From Collinsella aerofaciens (GTDB lineage Bacteria > Actinomycetota > Coriobacteriia > Coriobacteriales > Coriobacteriaceae): a DNA stretch of 8,454 nt. Where the stretch lies: assembly GCA_905213325.1 (NCBI GenBank), contig CAJMHW010000050.1, positions 1-8,454 of the forward strand, read 5' to 3'. Both the position numbers and the translations under genes were made by a program. Below are positions 1 to 6,622 of this stretch, one piece after another (positions within the stretch are counted from its first letter, which is position 1; every line of letters begins with the position of its first letter). Below the pieces are notes generated by a model, which had not been told where the DNA came from, did not search any database, and was given only the letters and a program-made list of their open reading frames with translations.

Positions 1-19
1 CGGAAAGAAGCTGCGCCGC

Positions 20-38
20 GGGGGAGGCGACCCCAATG
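20..38 (+). promoter_or_regulatory. Strong ribosome-binding site and ATG, out of frame with EIIA
   Basis: A purine-rich Shine-Dalgarno stretch (GGGGGAGG, 20-27) lies 8 bases before an ATG at 36-38, which is ideal spacing. This ATG opens a frame of only 41 codons, ending at a TGA at 159-161, and is one frame off the EIIA coding frame. Its first residues (MAFSYRL) resemble the short amphipathic N-terminus of glucose-type EIIA proteins. The site is therefore probably the real or ancestral start of the EIIA gene, separated from it by a one-base shift in the run TTTT at 55-58. It could instead initiate a short leader peptide coupled to EIIA translation. Confidence 0.55.
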
Positions 39-66
39 GCTTTCTCATATCGTCTTTTCTCGCCTT

Positions 67-558
67 ATGGGTGGCTCGGACAAGCAGGCGACTGCGACTT
101 CCGAGTTCGAGATCCTCGCCCCTGTTTCCGGCGAGCTTGTTCATCTAGAAAATACCAATGACCCCGCTTTTAGCAGTCGTGCAGTGGGCGATGGCGTTGC
201 CGTGGTTCCCCAAGAGGGAACGGTGTGCGCTCCTGTTTCTGGTACCGTCGCCGCGCTGTTTCCGACTGAGCACGCGCTGGGCATCATGTCCGACGACAGC
301 TCTGCTCAGGTGATGCTGCACATCGGAATCGACACTGTTAAGCTTGAGGGCAAGGGCTTCCATGCGCTTGTTGCCCAGGGTGACCATGTCGACGCGGGCC
401 AGCCCCTCGTCGAGGTCGATTTCGACGCGGTTCGCGCTGCCGGCTTTGATCCCACGGTCTTCGTTATCGTGTGCGAGCGTTCGGAGAACTCGACTCTTCG
501 TGAGCATGCTTCCGGCCCTGTTGCTGTTAAAGAGCCTGTCGTCTGGCTTTCCGAGTAA
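67..558 (+). CDS. PTS glucose-type EIIA component (IIA-Glc/Crr-like, free-standing)
   Basis: This is a cytoplasmic phosphocarrier that accepts phosphate from HPr and passes it to the EIIB domain of a sugar permease, most likely the EIICB encoded downstream, which has no EIIA domain of its own. The 163-residue product covers the whole IIA-Glc fold. It begins at FEILAPVSGEL (residues 14-24), followed by GDGVAVVP (41-48), the accessory active-site histidine in TEHALGI (H69), and the phosphorylated histidine in LHIGIDTVKLEG (H85). The E. coli protein has 169 residues. ATG 67 is the first in-frame start available, but only pyrimidine-rich sequence precedes it and no Shine-Dalgarno is visible. The frame is open back to base 1, so the start is uncertain: the true start may be ATG 36 joined through a frameshift, or lie outside the window. 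The antiterminator gene follows 6 bases after the stop. The EIIA family assignment is very secure; the exact sugar is inferred from the neighbours. Confidence 0.93.
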   Translation: MGGSDKQATATSEFEILAPVSGELVHLENTNDPAFSSRAVGDGVAVVPQEGTVCAPVSGTVAALFPTEHALGIMSDDSSAQVMLHIGIDTVKLEGKGFHALVAQGDHVDAGQPLVEVDFDAVRAAGFDPTVFVIVCERSENSTLREHASGPVAVKEPVVWLSE

Positions 559-564
559 ATTCTT

Positions 565-1431
565 ATGGTGGGTACCGTGGTTATCAAGCGAGTTTTTAAC
601 AACAACGTCGCAATGGTCACTTCGGACGATGGCTCCGAGCTCATCGTCATCGGTCGAGGCCTCTGCTTTGGCCGTCATGCCGGCGATGCCATCGATGAGG
701 CATCGGTCGAAAAGACCTACGCGTTGCAGGAGGGAACTTCTCAGGATTCGCGTACGATTGACCGCTTGGCACATCTTTTGGAGTCCATCCCCACCGTCAA
801 CCTCGTGATTTCCGAGGACATCGTTCAGATGCTTCGCCGAGAGCTCAATGTCGACATCAACGATAAGATCCTCATTGCTCTCGCAGACCATATCAGCCTT
901 GCTTTGGAGCGCGAGCGCAAGGGCGTCTCCTGTGAGAATCCGTTGCTGCTCGAGATCCAGCAGTTCTATCGCAAGGAGTATGCACTTGCGGGCCGTGCGC
1001 TGCAGATTATCAAGGAGTATATGGGCATCCAGATGAGCGAAGAAGAGCAGGGTTTCATTACGCTGCATATCGTCAACGCCACCATGCCGCAACGCTCCGA
1101 TCGTTTGATTGTTTCGGTCCAGCTTGTTCGCGACGTGCTCGCGATTGTTTCCGAGCGCTATGCTACGACCCTCGATGACACCTCGCTGCCTTACGAACGT
1201 TTCGTTCGTCACCTGCAGTTTTTCGCACAGCGAGCGCTCGATCCTACGGCCGGGCAAATCAACGGAGACGCGCTGTTCCGAATCGATGAAACGGCGTATC
1301 CGTGTGCATTCTCGTGCGCGGACGCCATAGCCGCCCACTTGTCGTCTACCTATAACGTTGTCGTTACCGATGCCGAGAAGAGTTATCTCGCATATCACAT
1401 TGTTAACCTGCTTGGAGAACCTGGTCTCTAG
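565..1431 (+). CDS. BglG/LicT-family PRD transcriptional antiterminator
   Basis: This is an RNA-binding regulator of a PTS operon. In this family an N-terminal CAT domain binds a ribonucleic antiterminator (RAT) hairpin and blocks an overlapping terminator. Two PRD domains tune dimerisation by phosphorylation from HPr and EII proteins. The 288 residues match the usual length. The CAT domain spans about residues 5-58, with VIKRVFNNNVAMV and GRGLCFGRHAGD typical of the family. PRD1 (about 65-172) carries conserved histidines H109 (ADHI) and H168 (LHIVNA). PRD2 (about 176-288) carries H216 (RHLQFF) and H278 (YHIVNL). All four regulatory histidines are therefore present, which suggests an intact, phosphorylatable switch. 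The start at 565 follows the EIIA stop by 6 bases with little Shine-Dalgarno, so translation is probably coupled; a GTG at 577 is an alternative. Its position inside the operon suggests it controls these same genes. The family is certain; the target is inferred. Confidence 0.94.
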   Translation: MVGTVVIKRVFNNNVAMVTSDDGSELIVIGRGLCFGRHAGDAIDEASVEKTYALQEGTSQDSRTIDRLAHLLESIPTVNLVISEDIVQMLRRELNVDINDKILIALADHISLALERERKGVSCENPLLLEIQQFYRKEYALAGRALQIIKEYMGIQMSEEEQGFITLHIVNATMPQRSDRLIVSVQLVRDVLAIVSERYATTLDDTSLPYERFVRHLQFFAQRALDPTAGQINGDALFRIDETAYPCAFSCADAIAAHLSSTYNVVVTDAEKSYLAYHIVNLLGEPGL

Positions 1432-1438
1432 GCATAAC

Positions 1439-1491
1439 GTGCCCACACATCGATTGATATAAGGCAAGGCTCACGGTCTTGTCTAGGGCAC
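1439..1491 (+). promoter_or_regulatory. Possible RAT/terminator-like structured spacer before the PTS transporter gene
   Basis: The 99-base gap between the antiterminator and the transporter contains nested complementary segments. An outer pair is GTGCCC (1439-1444) with GGGCAC (1486-1491). An inner pair is GGCAAG (1463-1468) with CTTGTC (1478-1483), which includes one G-U pair. Just before and over the inner left arm lies GATTGATATAAGGCAAGG (1452-1469), which shares the GATTG and GGCAA blocks of BglG-family RAT sites but with far too short a middle. Overlap of RAT-like sequence with the left arm of a hairpin is the expected layout for antitermination. No clear T-run follows, so this is a weak candidate. 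Confidence 0.25.
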
Positions 1492-1530
1492 ATCTGTCTT
1501 AATTTGCGGAAAAGGAAGGGGAGTACCGCT

Positions 1531-3147
1531 ATGACCGCAAAAAAGAAGTTCAATTTCAAAGCGCCGTTGGAGGTGTTCGCGAAGTCGATCGTCCAGCCGA
1601 TGATGTATCTCTCGGTTGCCGGCATCCTGCTCATCGTGGGCATTATTCTGACCAACAAGACCATCTGCGCTTTGGTCCCCGTACTGGGCTCCGGTCCGTT
1701 CCAGCTTGTGGGCGCCGTTGTCTACCAGTCGCTGATGTTTATCATCAACAACCTCTCGATTCTGTTCTGCGTGGGCATCGCCGGCGCCATGGCAAAGAAG
1801 AACAAGGGCCATGCCTCGCTGATCGCCCTGATGTCGTTCTTCCTGTTCCTGCAGGCTAACAACATCGTGCTCAACGCCACCGGCTCTCTTGCCGATGCGA
1901 GCGGCATGCTCGGTCTTACCGGAACCGGCCAGGCCACCGTTATGGGCATCCAGGTACTCGATACCGGCGTGTTTGGCGGCATCATTCTCGGTTGCATCAC
2001 CGGTGCCGTGTTCAACAAGTACTCGAACAAGCAGTTCCCCATTGCCCTTTCGATGTTCTCGGGCGTTCGCTTCCCGTTCCTGATTATGATCATCATTTCC
2101 TGGATCATGGGCGCTGGCTTCTGCATCGTTTGGCCTCCGGTTCAGGGCGCCATCTCCTCCGTTGCCGGCATCATTAAGGAGTCGGGCAACATCGGTCTGT
2201 TTATCTACGGCATGCTCAACAAGCTGCTCGTTCCCACCGGCCTGCACCACCTCATCTACACCCCGTTCCAGTTCTCCGATGTGGGCGGCACCCTGACGCT
2301 GGGTGATCAGGTTATTGCCGGCGCCTATCCCATCCGTGTCGCCGAGATGGCAATGACGGGCCAGCCCTTCTCCGATAGCACCTACTTCAACAGCTATACC
2401 TTCAACAACCTGTGGCCCTACATCGGTATCGGTCTCGCCTTTATCGTCACCGCTTACAAGGGGAACAAGGACAAGACCAAAGCCGTTATCATCCCGCTGA
2501 TTATCACCGCTGTGCTCTCCTGCGTGACCGAGCCCATGGACTTCCTCTTTGTCTTTGCCGCTCCCGTGCTCTTTGTCGTTCACTCGGTTCTTTCCGGCAT
2601 CTTCCTGGTTCTGCTCAAGGTCCTCTCCGTGCCCGCTTCGACTGCAGGCGGCATCATCAACATCGTGGTTTCCAACCTGGTTCTTGGTGTCGATAAGACC
2701 AACTGGCCGGTTATGCTGGTGCTCGGAGTCGTCAACGCCGCTCTGTACTTCTTCCTCTTCACCTTCCTTATTAAGAAGCTCAACCTCCACACGCCTGGTC
2801 GCGAGGAGGAGTCCGAGCTCGCCGAGTCCGTTGCCGAGGGCGAGGCCGCCGCGTCTGTCGCGGTGAAGCAGGGCGCTGTTGCCGCGGCTCCCGCAGAGGG
2901 CGTCGATGCAGGTATTGCCGACCTGGTCGCAGGTCTTGGCGGCAAGGACAACATCGAGGAGCTCGAGAACTGCTTTACGCGTCTCCGCGTGAACGTTAAG
3001 AACCCGGACCTCATTGATGAGAACCTCATCAACCACGTGCCCAACAGCGGCATCAACCGCAACGGCAACAATATCCAGATCATCTTTGGCATGAAAGTCG
3101 CCGAGATGCGCGACAAGGTCGAAAACGCAATTGAGAAGGAGCAGTAA
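1531..3147 (+). CDS. PTS alpha-glucoside (maltose-type) transporter, fused EIICB
   Basis: This is an integral membrane permease that imports and phosphorylates a sugar, releasing the 6-phosphate inside the cell. The 538-residue product has an N-terminal EIIC domain (about residues 8-420) with roughly ten hydrophobic segments. EIIC also has the PTGLHH motif (236-241) and a TEPMDFLFVFAAPVLF segment (333-348) corresponding to the conserved GI-TEP substrate motif. An Ala/Glu-rich flexible linker (about 421-461) leads to a C-terminal EIIB domain with its phosphorylated cysteine at C481 in NCFTRLRV. There is no EIIA domain, which fits the separate EIIA gene in the same operon. ATG 1531 is chosen because GGAAGGGGAG (1514-1523) lies 7 bases before it and the family N-terminus starts there; an upstream in-frame TTG at 1504 is not supported. 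The GH4 gene begins 3 bases after the stop. The glucose/maltose/N-acetylglucosamine EIICB superfamily is certain. Alpha-glucoside specificity is inferred mainly from the GH4 partner and resemblance to MalP/GlvC-type proteins. Confidence 0.92.
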   Translation: MTAKKKFNFKAPLEVFAKSIVQPMMYLSVAGILLIVGIILTNKTICALVPVLGSGPFQLVGAVVYQSLMFIINNLSILFCVGIAGAMAKKNKGHASLIALMSFFLFLQANNIVLNATGSLADASGMLGLTGTGQATVMGIQVLDTGVFGGIILGCITGAVFNKYSNKQFPIALSMFSGVRFPFLIMIIISWIMGAGFCIVWPPVQGAISSVAGIIKESGNIGLFIYGMLNKLLVPTGLHHLIYTPFQFSDVGGTLTLGDQVIAGAYPIRVAEMAMTGQPFSDSTYFNSYTFNNLWPYIGIGLAFIVTAYKGNKDKTKAVIIPLIITAVLSCVTEPMDFLFVFAAPVLFVVHSVLSGIFLVLLKVLSVPASTAGGIINIVVSNLVLGVDKTNWPVMLVLGVVNAALYFFLFTFLIKKLNLHTPGREEESELAESVAEGEAAASVAVKQGAVAAAPAEGVDAGIADLVAGLGGKDNIEELENCFTRLRVNVKNPDLIDENLINHVPNSGINRNGNNIQIIFGMKVAEMRDKVENAIEKEQ

Positions 3148-3150
3148 ACA

Positions 3151-4533
3151 ATGATCATTACTCTGTGTGGTGGCGGATCCACCTTTACCCCCGGCATCGT
3201 CAAGTCCATCGCTCTGCGCAAGGACGAGCTCGATGTTGACGAGATTCGTCTGTACGACATTAACGAGGAGCGCCAGCGCAAGATCGGCGTGCTCGTGGAC
3301 TGGATTCTGCATGAGGACCTCGGTCTGGACATCAAGCTCACGGTGACCACCGACAAGGAGACGGCTTTCACCGACGCGAGCTTCGTGTTTGCCCAGATGC
3401 GCGTGGGCGGCTACGCCATGCGCGAGCAGGACGAGAAGATTCCGCTGCGTCACGGCTGCGTGGGTCAGGAGACTTGCGGTTGCGGCGGCCTTGCCTACGG
3501 CATGCGCACTATCTTCCCCATGGTCGAGCTGATCGATGACGTTGAGAAGTACGCCAAGAAGGACTACTGGATTCTCAACTACTCCAACCCTGCCGCCATC
3601 GTCTCCGAGGGCTGCCGCGTGCTGCGTCCCAACGCTCGCATCATCAACATCTGCGACATGCCGATCGCAATCATCGACGTGGTTTGCGCCGCGCTCGATA
3701 TCGACAAGAAGGATGTCGAGTACGATTACTTTGGCCTCAACCACTTTGGTTGGTTCACCTCGATTCGCCACAAGGGCGAGGAGGTGCTCCCGCAGCTGCG
3801 CGAGTACATCAAGGAGCATGAGATCCTACTGCCCGATTCCTACCTCAAGGGCATGGGCTCGCTCATGGCAAAGAAGCCCGAGGAGGCCACCGACGAGCAT
3901 CCCGAGCAGAACCGCCACACCAAGGGCAGCTGGTACTACGTCTGGAAGGGCGAGTACGAGATCATGGAGTGCTTCCCGGAGTACCTGCCCAACACGTATC
4001 TGAACTACTACCTGCAGCAGAAGGAGTTCGTCGAGCATTCCAACCCCGAGCGCACCCGTGCGAATGAGGTTGAGGAGACGCGCGAGAAGAATCTCTTCGA
4101 CGGCATCGACCACTACGAGAAGACCGGCGAGATCGACGAGAGCACGTTCTATGCGGGCAGCCACGGCGACTGGATTGCCGACCTGGCTATCGCTCTGAAG
4201 AACGACACCAAGCAGCGCTTCCTGGTCATTTGCGAGAACAAGGGCGCTATCCCCAACATGCCCTACGACGCTATGGTCGAGCTGCCTGCCTACATTGGCA
4301 AGAACGGCCCCGAGGTCATCAGCCGCGACAACATTCCTCTGTTCCAGCAGGGTCTCATGATGCAGCAGCTGAACTCCGAGAAGCTCGTGGTCGAGGCTAC
4401 GATCGAGGGTTCGTACGAGAAGGCGCTCAAGGCCTTTACGCTCAACAAGACCGTGCCGTCGATGAAGGTCGCCAAGGAGGTTCTCGACGACATGATCGAG
4501 GCTAACAAGGGTTACTGGCCCGAGCTTAAGTAA
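3151..4533 (+). CDS. 6-phospho-alpha-glucosidase, glycoside hydrolase family 4 (GlvA/MalH-like)
   Basis: This is a cytoplasmic enzyme that hydrolyses 6-phospho-alpha-glucosides such as maltose-6'-phosphate to glucose-6-phosphate and a sugar. It uses the unusual GH4 redox-assisted mechanism, which needs NAD+ and a divalent metal, usually Mn2+. The 460-residue product is slightly longer than B. subtilis GlvA/MalA (about 449). Visible features are the NAD-binding N-terminus CGGGSTFTPGIV (6-17), VGQETCGCGGLAYGMR (104-119), NYSNPAAI (143-150), and the metal/catalytic motif CDMP (168-171), which marks the alpha-glucosidase branch of the family. GLNHFGW (195-201) carries the metal-ligand histidine H198, and RANEV (303-307) and the C-terminal WPEL ending are also as in GlvA. 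AAGGAG (3136-3141) lies 9 bases before ATG 3151. It is the last gene of the PTS operon, directly before a strong stem-loop. Family and activity are highly likely; the natural disaccharide is not determined by sequence. Confidence 0.96.
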   Translation: MIITLCGGGSTFTPGIVKSIALRKDELDVDEIRLYDINEERQRKIGVLVDWILHEDLGLDIKLTVTTDKETAFTDASFVFAQMRVGGYAMREQDEKIPLRHGCVGQETCGCGGLAYGMRTIFPMVELIDDVEKYAKKDYWILNYSNPAAIVSEGCRVLRPNARIINICDMPIAIIDVVCAALDIDKKDVEYDYFGLNHFGWFTSIRHKGEEVLPQLREYIKEHEILLPDSYLKGMGSLMAKKPEEATDEHPEQNRHTKGSWYYVWKGEYEIMECFPEYLPNTYLNYYLQQKEFVEHSNPERTRANEVEETREKNLFDGIDHYEKTGEIDESTFYAGSHGDWIADLAIALKNDTKQRFLVICENKGAIPNMPYDAMVELPAYIGKNGPEVISRDNIPLFQQGLMMQQLNSEKLVVEATIEGSYEKALKAFTLNKTVPSMKVAKEVLDDMIEANKGYWPELK

Positions 4534-4565
4534 AAGCAACAGGGTCGCTGACCGCATACCTAGAG

Positions 4566-4609
4566 CAATGCCCCGTCCACGTGATTGCGTGGGCGGGGCA
4601 TTGTCGTTT
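4566..4609 (+). terminator. Rho-independent-type terminator of the alpha-glucoside operon
   Basis: The arm CAATGCCCCGTCCACG (4566-4581) pairs with CGTGGGCGGGGCATTG (4588-4603) around a 6-base loop. This gives a 16-bp, GC-rich stem with a single T-G wobble. It begins 32 bases after the GH4 stop. The following T-rich tail (TCGTTT, 4604-4609) is short, so termination may be imperfect, but the stem is by far the strongest in the window. It separates the sugar operon from the redox operon. Confidence 0.88.
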
Positions 4610-4628
4610 GGTAACGCGTTTTACCAAA
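4607..4628. promoter_or_regulatory. 8-6-8 palindrome, candidate operator
   Basis: TTTGGTAA (4607-4614) and TTACCAAA (4621-4628) form a perfect 8-bp inverted repeat around CGCGTT, with a central C-G step. The size, AT-rich outer arms and CG centre resemble binding sites of dimeric repressors such as the LacI family. It lies just after the terminator stem and 162 bases before the oxidoreductase start. It may regulate the redox operon, or be an additional hairpin supporting termination. No regulator gene is visible in the window to pair it with. Confidence 0.4.
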
Positions 4629-4789
4629 TATGGCATTTATCTGCGGTAATGTTCTATTTCACCGCTGAGGGTGACATTTCATGCCGCCTGCCGAACTGCG
4701 TGGAGACCTAACAACTTTTTAGGTCAGTGTTGTGCGTGTAGCAATTTCGCCCGGCCTCGCCTCCGGGCTGCCATGTGAGAGGGGATCTT
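4629..4789 (+). other. Non-coding leader of the hydrogenase operon with two inverted repeats
   Basis: No gene is supported here. GACCTAA (4705-4711) and TTAGGTC (4719-4725) form a 7-bp inverted repeat with a 7-base loop. GCCCGG (4749-4754) and CCGGGC (4763-4768) form a GC-only 6-bp hairpin ending 21 bases before the start codon and just ahead of the ribosome-binding site GAGAGGGGA (4777-4785). GCGGT (4643-4647) and ACCGC (4661-4665) are a weaker pair. A promoter must lie in this leader if the terminator is efficient, but I found no convincing -35/-10 pair. The closely spaced stems could be a structured leader RNA; I could not match a known riboswitch class. Confidence 0.4.
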
Positions 4790-6622
4790 ATGGCTCGACT
4801 GCATGTAATGGAACGCAGCCACGCTCAGGCCGTCATGGACGACCTGCACGATGCGCTCGGACGCCGTCTGGCGGTGAGTTCGCTCGCCCCGTGTCCCGTT
4901 GAGTTTACGGCGGCGCTCGTCAACCTGTGCTCCACCCAGAGCTGCGGCAAGTGCACGCCCTGCCGTGTGGGCCTGAGCGCGCTGAGCGACCTGCTTGCCG
5001 ATGTGCTCGAAGGGCGCGCCGATGAGTCCACGCTCAACCTGATTGAGCGCACGGCCCGCACCATCTACCTTTCGAGCGACTGCGCCATCGGCTACGAGGC
5101 CGGCGCCATGGCACTCACGGCTATTCGCGGCTTTCGCGACGATTTTGAGCACCACATCCGCGAGCACTCCTGCGGCTTTGACCGCGAGGCTCGCGTCCCG
5201 TGTGTCTCGGGCTGCCCGGCGCACGTCGACATTCCCGGTTACATCTCGCTCGTCGAGGCAGGCCGTTATGCCGACGCCGTCAAGGTCATCCGCAAGAACA
5301 ACCCACTGCCGCTCGTCTGCGGCTTGGTGTGCGAGCATCCCTGCGAGATGCACTGCCGCCGTGGCATGGTCGATGATCCCATGAACATTCTCGCCCTCAA
5401 GCGTTTTGCCGTTGAGCACAGTGACCTCAACGACCACAAGCCGCATGTAGTGGACAACACCGGCAAGCGCATCGCCGTGATCGGCGGCGGCCCGGCCGGC
5501 CTTTCCTGTGCCTACTACCTGGCCGTGATGGGCCACAAGGTGACCATTTTTGAGCAGCGCCACCACTTGGGCGGCATGCTGCGCTACGGCATCCCCAGCT
5601 ATCGTCTGCCGCGCGAGCGCCTGCAGGCCGAGATCGATTGGATCTTGAGCGCCGGCATCGACGTTGAGCTCGATCACTCCGTCAACGGCGAGGAGCTTGT
5701 CCGCCTGCGCGACGAGTTCGATGCCGTCTATCTGGCCATCGGTGCCCATAGCGACAAGAAGCTCGGCCTTCCGGGCGAAGAGGCGCCCGGCGTGGAGTCG
5801 GCCGTCAAGATGCTGCGTGCCATCGGCGACGACGAACTGCCCGACCTGAGCGGCCAGCGCGTGTGCGTCATCGGCGGCGGCAACGTGGCCATGGACGTGG
5901 CGCGCTCTGCCGTGCGCTGCGGCGCCGAAAAGGTAAGCATCGTCTACCGCCGTCGCATCTGCGATATGACGGCTCAGGACGCCGAAATCGCCGGCGCCCA
6001 GGCCGAGGGTTGCGAGGTTCTGGAGCTTACGGCCCCGCTCGCCATCGAGACGGGCGAAGATGGTCGCGTGAGCGGCCTGCGCGTGCAACCGCAGATTATC
6101 GGCGAGCCTCGCCGTGGGCGTCCGGCCCCGCGTGCCGCAGCCACGCCCGAGCGCGTCATTCCCTGCGAGCGCGTGTTTGTGGCCATTGGCCAGGACATCG
6201 ATTCCAAGCCGTTTGAGGACATGGGCATCGTCTGCAAGTGGGGTCGCGTCGTTACCGATTCGGACGGCGCCGTGCCCAACTTCGATGGCCTCTTTAGCGG
6301 CGGCGACTGCCAGACCGGTCCCGCCACCGTCATCCGTGCCATCAACGCCGGCCGCGTGGCTTCGGCAAACATCGACCGCTACCTGGGCTTTGACCACAAG
6401 ATCAAGCTCGACGTGGAGCTGCCGACCGTGCAGTTTAAGGGCAAGCACGAGTGCGGCCGCTGCGAGCTGGGCGAGCGCGAGGCCGGCGAGCGCATCCACG
6501 ATTGGAATCTGGTCGAGCAGGGCCTTACCGAGGAGGAGGCACGCCAGGAGGCAAGCCGCTGCCTGCGTTGCGACCACTTTGGCTTTGGCGCGTTCCGCGG
6601 AGGGAGGAACCTGGAATGGTAG
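4790..6622 (+). CDS. Modular FAD-dependent NAD(P)H oxidoreductase (NuoF-type 4Fe-4S module fused to GltD/NfnB-like body)
   Basis: This is probably the electron-exchanging flavoprotein partner of the downstream hydrogenase, moving electrons between NAD(P)H and iron-sulfur clusters in the cytoplasm. The 610 residues divide as follows. Residues about 40-125 are a NuoF/HydB C-terminal-type cluster module with C52-x2-C55-x2-C58 (SCGKCTPCRVG) and C98. Residues about 135-215 are a GltD/DPD-type cluster domain (C138, C142, C177, C181, C185, C189). The FAD site is GGGPAG (232-237). The NAD(P) site is GGGNVAMD (362-369), followed by YRRR. The second FAD motif is FSGGDC (502-507). The C-terminal four-cysteine motif is C555, C558, C591 and C594. 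The FMN/NADH-binding domain of real NuoF/HydB proteins is absent. ATG 4790 is preferred because GAGAGGGGA precedes it; an in-frame GTG at 4775 lacks support. The stop overlaps the next start by 7 bases. Automated labels such as 'glutamate synthase small subunit' would mislead, as no glutamate synthase large subunit is present. Cofactor preference (NADH or NADPH) is not settled. Confidence 0.9.
   Translation: MARLHVMERSHAQAVMDDLHDALGRRLAVSSLAPCPVEFTAALVNLCSTQSCGKCTPCRVGLSALSDLLADVLEGRADESTLNLIERTARTIYLSSDCAIGYEAGAMALTAIRGFRDDFEHHIREHSCGFDREARVPCVSGCPAHVDIPGYISLVEAGRYADAVKVIRKNNPLPLVCGLVCEHPCEMHCRRGMVDDPMNILALKRFAVEHSDLNDHKPHVVDNTGKRIAVIGGGPAGLSCAYYLAVMGHKVTIFEQRHHLGGMLRYGIPSYRLPRERLQAEIDWILSAGIDVELDHSVNGEELVRLRDEFDAVYLAIGAHSDKKLGLPGEEAPGVESAVKMLRAIGDDELPDLSGQRVCVIGGGNVAMDVARSAVRCGAEKVSIVYRRRICDMTAQDAEIAGAQAEGCEVLELTAPLAIETGEDGRVSGLRVQPQIIGEPRRGRPAPRAAATPERVIPCERVFVAIGQDIDSKPFEDMGIVCKWGRVVTDSDGAVPNFDGLFSGGDCQTGPATVIRAINAGRVASANIDRYLGFDHKIKLDVELPTVQFKGKHECGRCELGEREAGERIHDWNLVEQGLTEEEARQEASRCLRCDHFGFGAFRGGRNLEW

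Noticed and set aside
1504..1530. Extension of the EIICB gene to an upstream TTG start.
   Set aside because: The added residues include the ribosome-binding site itself (GGAAGGGGAG), which is correctly spaced for ATG 1531.
1483..3819. A 778-codon open frame on the minus strand across the transporter and GH4 genes.
   Set aside because: It is codon-aligned with the sense genes. Antisense stops arise only from sense TTA, CTA or TCA codons, which this GC-biased genome avoids. Its product is low-complexity, rich in D, H, V and N, and matches no family I recognise, whereas the sense frame carries full PTS and GH4 motifs.
4749..4775. Possible Moco-type riboswitch, suggested by a CCTCCGGG-like segment.
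   Set aside because: I could not build the rest of that motif, and neither gene downstream uses molybdenum cofactor. Only a plain hairpin is claimed.
4775..4789. GTG start for the oxidoreductase.
   Set aside because: The bases from 4777 to 4785 form the Shine-Dalgarno for ATG 4790, and no ribosome-binding site precedes the GTG.
4724..6577. A 617-codon minus-strand frame opposite the oxidoreductase, and similar ones at 145-1467, 3826-4557 and 7648-8454.
   Set aside because: Same cause: three of these, including the longest, are codon-aligned antisense shadows of well-identified genes, and all are rich in A, H, D and L with no recognisable motif or ribosome-binding site.
4790..6622. Annotation as a glutamate synthase small subunit (GltD).
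   Set aside because: There is no large subunit gene nearby, the protein has an extra NuoF-type cluster module and C-terminal cysteines, and it is translationally coupled to a hydrogenase.
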